NCBI RefSeq assembly: GCF_004348735.1
Contig: NZ_SMKT01000096.1
Span: 1-35,778 of the forward strand
Direction: 5' to 3'
From: Actinomadura sp. KC06
GTDB lineage: Bacteria > Actinomycetota > Actinomycetes > Streptosporangiales > Streptosporangiaceae
DNA: 35,778 bases
In this document: positions 7,833-15,191 of the stretch, piece by piece
Numbering within the stretch: the stretch's first letter is position 1
Layout of the letters: every line of letters begins with the position of its first letter
Made by a program: the position numbers and the translations under genes
Notes under the pieces: generated by a model
The model's database searches: none
What the model was told of the DNA's origin: nothing
What the model saw: only the letters and a program-made list of their open reading frames with translations

Positions 7833-8405
7833 GTGGCGAGATCCCGGTCGGCGAAGCCTCGATCGAAGCCCCGCTCCACGCGCCGGACCACCATCGGTGA
7901 CCAATGCAAGGAGATCATCGCCACCAGCGTCAACGGTGATCATTACGGTGCTTATGAGGCGTTCACCGCGATGACACATCGGCGCGACTTTCCCGAGATC
8001 GGCCCGATGATGGTCGAGGCTTTCATCGAGATCATCCAGCACGGTTGCCGCGCGGTGGGCGCCGTCACCGACGACGGCTTGCCCGATGTCAGCCGTTTCC
8101 TGGTCGACGAGCGCACGAGCATCACGCGTGTCCGGGCCGCAGTGCCCAGCATGACCGGGCAGGACATGGTCAAGGTCCGCGGGATCCACCGCGCCAACGC
8201 TCGCGCCGCCCAGCAGATGGTCGAGACCTACGCGGCAGAGGGCCGGGGATCGATCCGCACGCTCTACCAGGAACGCGCCGCAGCCCAAGAACGTGGCGCC
8301 GAGAACGTGCTGATCATGCTGTGGGGCACCGCGATCAACGTGCAACGCCAGGTCCGAGACGCCAACGCCAACCACGCGCGCGGACCGAGCCAGCAGCCGA
8401 CCTGA
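7833..8405 (+). CDS. Hypothetical helical protein, 190 aa
   Basis: Unrecognised protein starting at GTG 7833 with GGAG 8 nt upstream. The first ~22 residues are very basic (RSRSAKPRSKPRSTRR) and could contact nucleic acid. The rest is predicted helical and amphipathic, ending in a long Ala/Glu/Arg helix (RTLYQERAAAQERGAENVL). No signal peptide or transmembrane segment is seen. It is the first gene after the 7753-7791 terminator, so it may open the transcript that continues into the EEP genes 168 bp downstream, though that gap could hold another promoter. Confidence 0.65.
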   Translation: MARSRSAKPRSKPRSTRRTTIGDQCKEIIATSVNGDHYGAYEAFTAMTHRRDFPEIGPMMVEAFIEIIQHGCRAVGAVTDDGLPDVSRFLVDERTSITRVRAAVPSMTGQDMVKVRGIHRANARAAQQMVETYAAEGRGSIRTLYQERAAAQERGAENVLIMLWGTAINVQRQVRDANANHARGPSQQPT

Positions 8406-8572
8406 GCAGCCCTAGCCCGCACCCAACCGCGCCCTGTTGGTCCCTTGCCCGGCCGCAGGCCCCGGACCGCGTCGAGTCGATGGCCCCCCGTCAGGCGGTC
8501 CACCCGGTCTCCGGCCGGGCGAGTACCCCTCCAATCCACTCCGCCTGGCACGCCTTAGGGAGTAACTCACAC

Positions 8573-9442
8573 GTGCTACTCACCGTCATGACCTTGAATT
8601 TCCGCTACGGCGGCCGCGCCGACGCTCGCGGTCGTCCTGATGACCGGTGGGGTGACCTGGTCGAGATCATCCGGAAGGTCGAGCCTGATCTCCTGCTGGG
8701 CCAGGAGGCGCACGGCTGGGCGGTCGACCCGCGGTTGCAGGCCGATGCCGAAGACGACGTGGGGTTGCGCGCGCACGTCGCGCCGTCTCGGTCCGGGGCG
8801 CACACCGTGGTGATGCACCGCACCAGCACCTTGCGGTGGCGGCAATGGGAGACCAAGTACGCGCACGACACCCACCACGGGTTCGGCGTCGCCGTCCTGG
8901 ACGTGCTCGCCGATCCCGAGGTGCAGGTGCCGCTCACCGCGATCTCCGCGCATCTGAACCCCTACTCGGTCCTGGCCGCCGCGCAGGAGGCGCAGCTGCT
9001 GGCGGCGCGCCTCTACCGGTACGGCGGTATGGGGGTGATCGGCGGCGACATCAACCACCTCCCGCCCGGCGATCCCGAGCCGGACTGGGAGAGCGTCCCG
9101 CCCTATAACCGCAGCTCCCGATGCCAACGCCGCTACCTGCCCGACCAGGAGTGGTGCGCTGATCGGGAGGTCGGCTTCACCCTGGCCGACGCCGGCCTGC
9201 TCGACGTCGCCGCCCTCATCGCCACCCGCCAACCCGCCCCCGGTACGGCCGAGGAGCTGCTCGTGCCCACGGGGCATCACGGCGGCGTGCGAACCGATCA
9301 GATCTGGGTCACCGACAACATGACCGAGGCCGTCTGCGACTACCGGCGGGTCGGCACCGGCCAGGCCAGCGACCACGACGCGACCCTCACGACGATCCAG
9401 ACCACCGCCCTTCATCACGTCGAGGCCCGCGAATGGACATGA
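8573..9442 (+). CDS. Endonuclease/exonuclease/phosphatase (EEP) family protein 1
   Basis: 289-aa metal-dependent phosphodiesterase/phosphatase fold (DNase I/ExoIII/sphingomyelinase superfamily). The catalytic elements appear in order: Asn9 (MTLNFR), Glu45 (LLGQEA), His127 (SAHLNP), Asp159/Asn161 (GGDINHLP) and Asp267-His268 (ASDHDA). No signal peptide, so the product is probably cytoplasmic. GTG 8573 is chosen because GGGAG lies upstream; an ATG at 8588 lacks a ribosome-binding site. Its end overlaps the next EEP gene. The substrate cannot be told from sequence: DNA, RNA, a nucleotide or a phosphoester are all possible. Confidence 0.85.
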   Translation: MLLTVMTLNFRYGGRADARGRPDDRWGDLVEIIRKVEPDLLLGQEAHGWAVDPRLQADAEDDVGLRAHVAPSRSGAHTVVMHRTSTLRWRQWETKYAHDTHHGFGVAVLDVLADPEVQVPLTAISAHLNPYSVLAAAQEAQLLAARLYRYGGMGVIGGDINHLPPGDPEPDWESVPPYNRSSRCQRRYLPDQEWCADREVGFTLADAGLLDVAALIATRQPAPGTAEELLVPTGHHGGVRTDQIWVTDNMTEAVCDYRRVGTGQASDHDATLTTIQTTALHHVEAREWT

Positions 9443-10395
9443 CTCACCGCCCTCTGCCCGCGACCGTCCCCGCAGCCGCCGACGACACCCTCCGGATCGC
9501 CTCGGTCAACTGGCGCTATGGCGGCATCGACAACGACGGGTCGGATCAGCGCTGGCACCAGACCGTCGACGTGCTCGGCACGGCTGGCCCGCACGTGGTG
9601 CTCTGCCAGGAGTTCGGGGTACCGCAACCGGCGCTGCGCCAGTTCCGGCACGTGCAGCGCACCGCCAACGCCCTCAACATGGAGGCGGTGCTGGGCCCGG
9701 TGCCGCCGGGTGCCCGCTCCGCCCTGCACACTGCAATCCTGCTCGACACGCGCAGGACCGGGTGGAGCATCACCGACACCGGCCCCTACACCCACACCCG
9801 CTTCGGCGGCACCCAACACGAATCCTGGTGCCGGGTGGAGTTGAATATCCCCGAACTCCCCCTCCCGCTGCTGTGCTTCAGCGTCCACCTCCCCGCCCGA
9901 TCCGCCGTCGACCAGCTCTCCCAGGCCCAAACACTCGCCGCCCTGATCGCCGAAACCCAAGGGCTCATCCTGGTCGCCGGCGACATCAACACCTACCCAC
10001 GCGGCGGCCCGCCCGTCACCGCACGCGAATTGGACAACCTGCCAGCCCATCTGCGCGTGACCCGATGCCGGCAACGCGCGGACGGAGACCTGGAAGCCAA
10101 CTACGACGTCGATGACGTGTTCAGCCGGGCCGGGCTCCTCGACATCGCCGCGCGTCTGCCCGCCGACCACCGCAACCCGCCGGAGCTGCGAGCGACCGGC
10201 AAGGGCAAGGCCCGAGTCGACCGGGCCTACGCCTCACCCGAGCTGGCCACCGCCGCAACCGGCTACTGGCAGGTGAGCATCGGCAGCGACCACGACGGGC
10301 TGATCTTCGACTTCAGCATGGCCGCCCTGCGCCGCATCCTCACCTCCCGCGCCGGGCCGCAAGGGGATGGCCCGATCACGCACGCCGCTGGCTGA
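9433..10395 (+). CDS. EEP family protein 2
   Basis: 320-aa second EEP-fold enzyme, clearly diverged from the first but with the same catalytic set: Asn26 (SVNWRYGG), Glu60 (LCQEF), a His in SVHLPARS, AGDINTYP and GSDHDGL. Two starts are possible: ATG 9433 (10-bp overlap) or ATG 9439, which overlaps the preceding TGA as ATGA. The RVDRAYAS segment matches the usual RIDhvh motif before the final Asp-His. It is part of the same operon, and the first CHWGP-family gene follows 58 bp downstream. Confidence 0.85.
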   Translation: MDMTHRPLPATVPAAADDTLRIASVNWRYGGIDNDGSDQRWHQTVDVLGTAGPHVVLCQEFGVPQPALRQFRHVQRTANALNMEAVLGPVPPGARSALHTAILLDTRRTGWSITDTGPYTHTRFGGTQHESWCRVELNIPELPLPLLCFSVHLPARSAVDQLSQAQTLAALIAETQGLILVAGDINTYPRGGPPVTARELDNLPAHLRVTRCRQRADGDLEANYDVDDVFSRAGLLDIAARLPADHRNPPELRATGKGKARVDRAYASPELATAATGYWQVSIGSDHDGLIFDFSMAALRRILTSRAGPQGDGPITHAAG

Positions 10396-10453
10396 GCCGG
10401 CTCCTGTCCGCCGCATCGACGACAGACCCGCACCCCCATTGAAAGCCACACAT

Positions 10454-11332
10454 ATGGACCATCACGATCCCTCACCCGGCACGCTGTTCCGGCTACGCCG
10501 GGGCGCCCACGAGTTCCTGCGCCGCTACGCCGCCAAGGCGTGGGAGCACGAACATAACGGTGAACGGTGGGACCTCGTCGTGCCGCCCGAGGTCGCCAAA
10601 CTGCCCGAGCGCAAGCGCTACCGCGCCCACGCCCGCCAGGAGGCCCAGCGCCTGGCCGACGCCGCCCTCTACGACCTGGACCCCGACGCCACGCGCCACG
10701 CGGTCCAGTTCGGCGCTGCCATCCGCGAACACCGCCACCATGACGTGACCGCCCTGGCCGGCAGGCCCGACGTCGTCGACACGCTGGACATCCAGCCACC
10801 CCATCCAGCGGGGTTCCTACGCTGGCGCGACCCCGGCGGCATCAGCTACAACGCCCGCGGCGTGCCGATCACGGTCTGCCACTGGGGGCCCGCCGCCAGG
10901 CAGGGGGTCTGGATCGTGTGGTGGGCCGACAGCCGCGCCGTGATCAAGTCCTACGGCCACGAGAGCAAAGGCACGTGGGCAGAGTCGGTCCTGAGCGTCG
11001 GCAACGCTCTGCCGTTCTTCGGGCCCCTGTGGTACAGCGACCAGCAGCTCATATGGCCCTACCGCGACAGCGCACCCGCACACCCCACCCGAAAGCCTGC
11101 GAGGCCAAGCGCTCCGGCCGGTGACTCCGCCGCCGAGCCGATCACCGTCGACGACGACGTCATCGCTCAGCTCTACACCACGCTGGCCACCTGGTCTCTG
11201 CTGGCCGACCCGCCCACCGGCATCCACCTCCACCACCACCCGCCCAGCGACGCCGATCAGACCGCCGACCGCAACGCCGGCCTGACCACCCCTGCGATCA
11301 CCATCGCCACCACGGTGAAGACCACGCCCTGA
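10454..11332 (+). CDS. Hypothetical protein, CHWGP-motif family, copy 1
   Basis: 292-aa protein of a family I cannot name. It is homologous to the protein at 12247. Shared landmarks are an N-terminal LxRLRR.ah block, a central block (G-F/L-LRW, then GVPxTxCHWGP about residues 136-145, then W..WWAD-R-V), and a helical C-terminal segment IAQLYTTLATWSLL.DPP. The Cys-His-Trp core and repeated Trp residues suggest a ligand or metal site, but that is a guess. The start is ATG 10454 behind GAAAG. No secretion signal. It sits between two EEP genes. Confidence 0.75.
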   Translation: MDHHDPSPGTLFRLRRGAHEFLRRYAAKAWEHEHNGERWDLVVPPEVAKLPERKRYRAHARQEAQRLADAALYDLDPDATRHAVQFGAAIREHRHHDVTALAGRPDVVDTLDIQPPHPAGFLRWRDPGGISYNARGVPITVCHWGPAARQGVWIVWWADSRAVIKSYGHESKGTWAESVLSVGNALPFFGPLWYSDQQLIWPYRDSAPAHPTRKPARPSAPAGDSAAEPITVDDDVIAQLYTTLATWSLLADPPTGIHLHHHPPSDADQTADRNAGLTTPAITIATTVKTTP

Positions 11333-11380
11333 AAGCCAACCATCCACCCGAGCGACCTTCCTGCCGGAAAGCGAACGTTC

Positions 11381-12250
11381 ATGCCTGACAAGCCCGCCAT
11401 CATCCGCGTCGGCGGATACAACCTCTTCGAGGGTGGCCTGCCCAAGTCCGCCACCGACCGCGACCAGGACGACGACTTCGGACGTCCTCTCGATACCTCC
11501 CGCCTGCGCAAACAACTCGCGGTGCTGTCGCGGCTCAACCTCGACCTGCTCGGCCTCCAAGAAGCGACCTGGGGCGTCCATTCCCCCGACGTCACCAACT
11601 TCGTCTCCAGCGAACTCGGGATGTCCTGGCCCTACGTGGGCCGCTCACCCTTCTACGGCTGCGACCTGGCGGCCTTCGTCCGGCAGAGCGACCACCTCAC
11701 CGTCGAAGACGCCACCCACCTGACCAGCCCGCCGTTCGTCCACAGCCTCATCAACCTCAAACTCCGCATCGACGGGCACCCTCGCCCCATCCACTTCCTG
11801 GTCGGCCACTGCGCCCCCAGCTCCCCCACCATCCGCCAAGCCGAAGCAGAACTCCTCACCGTGCACCGCCACCTGGACCTGATCTACGTGGCCGACTTCA
11901 ACGCCGCAGCGATCGGCGACAAGCTCGACGCCCGCGAGCACGACCTCGACCCGTACAAGGCGGCCAAGAAATTCGACACCAGCCCAGCCGAGGAACTCGC
12001 CGCCGCAGGCTTCCAGGACGTCGGCCACATCTGGGGCGACCGCACCCCGACCGTGGGGCACGACGACGACACGCTCGCCTACCGGTGCGACCGGATCTAT
12101 ACGACGCTGCCGACCGAGTGGATCACCGGGTTCGGCGTCGAGCGCGGCGCCGACGACCTGTCCGACCACCGCCCCGTCTGGGCCGAGCTCACCATCGGCC
12201 AAGAGCCGGGGGAAGAACACGAGGGGCAGACGCACGGGGAAGCCCGATGA
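11381..12250 (+). CDS. EEP family protein 3
   Basis: 289-aa third EEP-fold protein in 4 kb. The catalytic set is retained: Asn14 (GGYNLFEGG), Glu61 (LLGLQEA), His in VGHCAPSS, VADFNA (Asp/Asn) and LSDHRPV. YRCDRIYTT precedes the last Asp-His in the usual way. The ADFN form replaces the GDxN of the other two copies. Its TGA overlaps the ATG of the second CHWGP-family gene (ATGA), repeating the EEP-then-CHWGP order seen upstream. The C-terminus is Glu/Gly/His-rich. Confidence 0.85.
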   Translation: MPDKPAIIRVGGYNLFEGGLPKSATDRDQDDDFGRPLDTSRLRKQLAVLSRLNLDLLGLQEATWGVHSPDVTNFVSSELGMSWPYVGRSPFYGCDLAAFVRQSDHLTVEDATHLTSPPFVHSLINLKLRIDGHPRPIHFLVGHCAPSSPTIRQAEAELLTVHRHLDLIYVADFNAAAIGDKLDAREHDLDPYKAAKKFDTSPAEELAAAGFQDVGHIWGDRTPTVGHDDDTLAYRCDRIYTTLPTEWITGFGVERGADDLSDHRPVWAELTIGQEPGEEHEGQTHGEAR

Positions 12251-13152
12251 CCGTGGATCCTCTCGACGTCGATCCGTTCGCGTCCGCCGACCCGGCCGCG
12301 CGGATCGATCACCTGTATCGACTGCGCCGCGTCACCCACCGCTGCATCGTCCGCCACGGCGAAAGCCTGTGGTCCCACGAGCAGCGCTACTGCGGAAGGC
12401 TCACCGCGCCAGCGAGCATCGAGAACCTCCCCGTCTCCCGACAGCCCGCAGCGATGGCGGAAGACGAAGCGGCGCGGTTAACCGACGCGCACCTGTACGG
12501 CCTGGACGAGGCCGCCACCGCCGCCGCCGTCACCTGCGGCGCCAGCATGGTCGACTACGCCGCCGACCTCGCCCCAGGGGTCCGCCGAGGATGGACCTAC
12601 GTGGAAGGGCCACCTGCCGAGGCCGGCTTGCTGCGATGGGCCGACGGCGTCGGCTACGACAGCGTCGGCGTGCCACTGACGGCTTGTCATTGGGGCCCCG
12701 CCCCCGAGGGGATATGGCTGTACTGGTGGGCCGACCACCGCACTGTCGCCCGCCACAACATGGCCCAGGCTGGCTGGACACGCCGCCAAGCCCAGCAAGC
12801 ACTGTTGGATATGGGCCCGTTGACCTTCGGCGGAATCGGGACGACCCTCGCGCCCTGCCCAGACGCCGACCCGGCCACCCACCCGGCCGCGGACGAATTC
12901 GCCGATCCGCCCGCGCATGACGCGCCGTCCTCGCAGGACCTCGCCGAACTGTTCGCGTTGACCGCGACCGTCATGGCCTCCTGGGCGCTGCTGACCACGC
13001 CCGGCGCCGCCCACCTGATCACACACGAACCCGACCCAGGCGAGGCCGTCCGCGACCACCGCGCCGGGCTCACGCCCCGCCCCGCAACCCTGGCCACCGC
13101 GCCGATCAACACACGGCCCCTCCAACACCTGTACACCCAGGAGCAGGCGTGA
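12247..13152 (+). CDS. Hypothetical protein, CHWGP-motif family, copy 2
   Basis: 301-aa paralogue of the protein at 10454. It conserves HLYRLRRVTHR at the N-terminus, AGLLRWADGVG..GVPLTACHWGP in the centre, then GIWLYWWADHRTVAR, and a C-terminal ELFALTATVMASWALLTTP helix. ATG 12247 overlaps the EEP3 stop by 4 bp, and its own stop overlaps the next GTG by 4 bp, so three genes are translationally chained. Divergence from copy 1 is large, so the duplication is old or the modules were acquired separately. Function unknown. Confidence 0.75.
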   Translation: MTVDPLDVDPFASADPAARIDHLYRLRRVTHRCIVRHGESLWSHEQRYCGRLTAPASIENLPVSRQPAAMAEDEAARLTDAHLYGLDEAATAAAVTCGASMVDYAADLAPGVRRGWTYVEGPPAEAGLLRWADGVGYDSVGVPLTACHWGPAPEGIWLYWWADHRTVARHNMAQAGWTRRQAQQALLDMGPLTFGGIGTTLAPCPDADPATHPAADEFADPPAHDAPSSQDLAELFALTATVMASWALLTTPGAAHLITHEPDPGEAVRDHRAGLTPRPATLATAPINTRPLQHLYTQEQA

Positions 13153-13625
13153 CCCAAGATCAAGCCCTGCAAGAGCAACATCCCCCGCGCGAGCAGGCCC
13201 TACCCGAACAGGTCGCGCGAGAGCAGGAGGCCCCGCGAGAGCAGGCTCCGCGGGAGCAGGAGGGCGCGCCGGGGCGCGTGAGAGGCATCCTCACAGCTTT
13301 GGACACCCTGGCCGACCAGGCAGAGATCACGATGAAGACCCTGCGTGGGGGCCTGGACGACCTGCCTTTGTCCGGAGTCGTGGACGCGCTGGAGCTCCTG
13401 ATGCACAACGTCGAGGTTCTCCATCAGATGGTGTCGGCGGTAAACGAACGCGCGGCGCAGATTCGGGAACGGGAGGTCACCGAACGGCCCGCGGGGGCCG
13501 CCCTGGAAACCATGGACTCGGCACTGGTGACCCTCGGCTACGGGCAAGAGACCGCGATGTCGATACACCGCCTGCTATCGCTAGGGCGCCGTGAACTGGT
13601 CCTCGTGGACGAGGGCGAGGTGTGA
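13149..13625 (+). CDS. Hypothetical protein with Glu/Gln/Arg repeat N-terminus, 158 aa
   Basis: Last gene of the EEP operon, starting at GTG 13149 that overlaps the previous TGA. Residues about 5-40 are an imperfect REQ(A)P repeat of low complexity, probably disordered. Residues 45-158 look like a soluble helical bundle or coiled coil (ALDTLADQAEITMKTLRGGL, ALELLMHNVEVLHQMVSAVNERAAQIRE). No membrane segment or known domain is seen. It could be a structural or partner subunit for the operon. Confidence 0.65.
   Translation: MTQDQALQEQHPPREQALPEQVAREQEAPREQAPREQEGAPGRVRGILTALDTLADQAEITMKTLRGGLDDLPLSGVVDALELLMHNVEVLHQMVSAVNERAAQIREREVTERPAGAALETMDSALVTLGYGQETAMSIHRLLSLGRRELVLVDEGEV
13167..13262 (+). 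repeat. In-frame GAGCAG-containing tandem repeat
   Basis: Imperfect repeats built on CG(C/G)GAGCAG, about 12-24 bp apart, encode the REQ-rich segment of the 158-aa protein. Copies differ mainly in the linking codons (GCC CTA, GAG GCC, GCT CCG). Such coding repeats are prone to length change between strains. Confidence 0.5.
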
Positions 13626-13716
13626 TCAGCCTCTGACCAACATCCTGACCACGAGCCTGTTGACGCCGCGTAATGGGCAACTGCTCCGCAATCAGGGGCA
13701 AATATCTCCGTCACAC

Positions 13717-14688
13717 TCACCCGATTTTGGATGCGCGTATGACAGGAAGGCTCGCTGTGAGTGTTTGCGCGTATTCGATAAGGCGATCATCGGTGACGTC
13801 CGACACAGACAACGATTGATCGATTTCGGTGATGGCCGCTTTTTCCGCCTCTCCGCTGAGTTCCTCGTCTTGAAGCTGGGCTTCCAGCTTGGCGATTCTA
13901 ATCTTGGTCTCGCGCACTGCTTCGACCGCGGTAGATACTTTCGAGATCGCATCGACGGTTTCTGATGGAACCCCGAGCTGCGCGAGGAACTCTGTGAGCT
14001 GCGTGGTTTCCACTAGCAGCGGCATGCGATGCTCCTGCCAGGCTCCGCCCCAAAGCCGGCGTCGGCGCGCTTCGGGGAAGCCATCCTCGACAAGGGTCGG
14101 CTCTCCATCGGGATCCGTTTGGATCTTTAGACCGAGGCTCTCGAAGTGCTCCTGGGTCTTGGCCGCAAAATCGTCAGAATGCGGATCACCGGGGAGGGCC
14201 GGTCCGCCAGCGAGGAACACACCCAACTCGGCGAGCTTGCGGTCGTGCTCGGGGATCGGAGGAAGATGCTCCAGGTCTTCAGTTGTCATCCAGGAATAGG
14301 GATCGCCTGCAGCAACGCGAACGGCATTAGGCTTCTGGCCATGAGCGCTGAACAGGACAGCGACCATGGCGGCGTCCGCCCACCAGGCGACTAGGCCACG
14401 GAACGCCTCACGATGTTGCCGGGCACTGTCCTGGGCCAGTCTGCACTGCAATGAATGGAGCGTCTCCCGCGGCATAGGCGTAGTGATATCGGTGGTGGGT
14501 GCCGTACTTCTGGCAGCACGCTCCTCCAACCGTCGCTCGGCCTCGTCGTCCAACCGCTCGGCGAGCGAGTTCACCGCCAGGTACTCAGCTCTGAACTGCT
14601 CAACGACCGCAGCTAGATCGGCCAGCACTTGATCGATGTGCTCGTCAGACATCTGGATCACGGGATCCCGCGAAGGACCAGCCGCCAT
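13717..14688 (-). CDS. Hypothetical coiled-coil protein, 323 aa
   Basis: Unrecognised cytoplasmic protein on the minus strand, convergent with the EEP operon. ATG 14688 is supported by GGAAGGAAG about 7 nt upstream; a later ATG at residue 13 is weaker. Residues about 18-60 form an acidic coiled coil (AERLDDEAERRLEERAAR). A Trp-rich middle (FRGLVAWWADAAMVAVL, PYSWMTTEDLEHLPPIPEHD) and a C-terminal coiled coil about 240-290 (VEAVRETKIRIAKLEAQLQDEEL) follow. Codon use is a little less G/C-biased than in flanking genes, in line with an accessory origin. The upstream leader is AT-rich (TATTTGATT, CATAAAAT), which would suit a promoter. Confidence 0.7.
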   Translation of the reverse strand: MAAGPSRDPVIQMSDEHIDQVLADLAAVVEQFRAEYLAVNSLAERLDDEAERRLEERAARSTAPTTDITTPMPRETLHSLQCRLAQDSARQHREAFRGLVAWWADAAMVAVLFSAHGQKPNAVRVAAGDPYSWMTTEDLEHLPPIPEHDRKLAELGVFLAGGPALPGDPHSDDFAAKTQEHFESLGLKIQTDPDGEPTLVEDGFPEARRRRLWGGAWQEHRMPLLVETTQLTEFLAQLGVPSETVDAISKVSTAVEAVRETKIRIAKLEAQLQDEELSGEAEKAAITEIDQSLSVSDVTDDRLIEYAQTLTASLPVIRASKIG

Positions 14689-15191
14689 AGGACACTTCCT
14701 TCCGGATTTTATGCTCGAATCAAATAGCTGCCGTGAGATTTTAGGCGTTTTGTACCTTTCTGTGTCTCACTGAGGCAACTCACGAGAGTACCCTCCGCAC
14801 TGAGACGTGGTGGCTGGAACACGTAAAAGGCATAGCTGCCGTACAAGCCCTTCACACAGGTGGGCAGTGCCGTATGCCTCTGGCGCGGGCCTCGGCCCAG
14901 GGCATGCCTGCTCGCGCACTTCTAGAGCAACCGTTCACGGTTTTCATCGACCTCGGCGCGGCGAGCCTAGCGCGTACCGAGCGGCCACGGAGCGCAGCGC
15001 ATTCGGGCTTACCCGTCGGACGGAGACCACCGCGAGCGTGGGGCCAAAGACCGCCAAAACTCTTCCTCGTGCTCGTGCACGGCAAGCAGGGTGGTCCCGT
15101 CCCAGTGCGTGGAGGTCGTTTCCGTGACCAGTGTTGCCTGCTTCAGCGACCGCAAGGTGCCATCGAGTTGCGGTTCGGGGGAGGTGGACCT
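14689..15191. other. 503-bp divergent intergenic region
   Basis: This lies between the coiled-coil gene (minus) and the ABC exporter (plus). The first ~90 bp are AT-rich for this genome and probably hold the minus-strand promoter. No tRNA or known regulatory RNA is seen. A minus-strand reading frame ending at 15009 has good codon bias (..ATLVTETTSTHWDG..EHEEEFWRSL..) but no convincing start, and it runs into the exporter's 5' end. It may be a gene remnant. Confidence 0.5.

Noticed and set aside
6374..7933. 519-codon minus-strand open frame
   Set aside because: Antisense to the S53 peptidase, which has a complete catalytic set; the translation is Gly/Val/Arg-rich without domains.
14874..15191. 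N-terminal extension of the ABC exporter frame
   Set aside because: GTG 15192 has a near-perfect Shine-Dalgarno sequence; the extension has poor codon bias and no transporter features.
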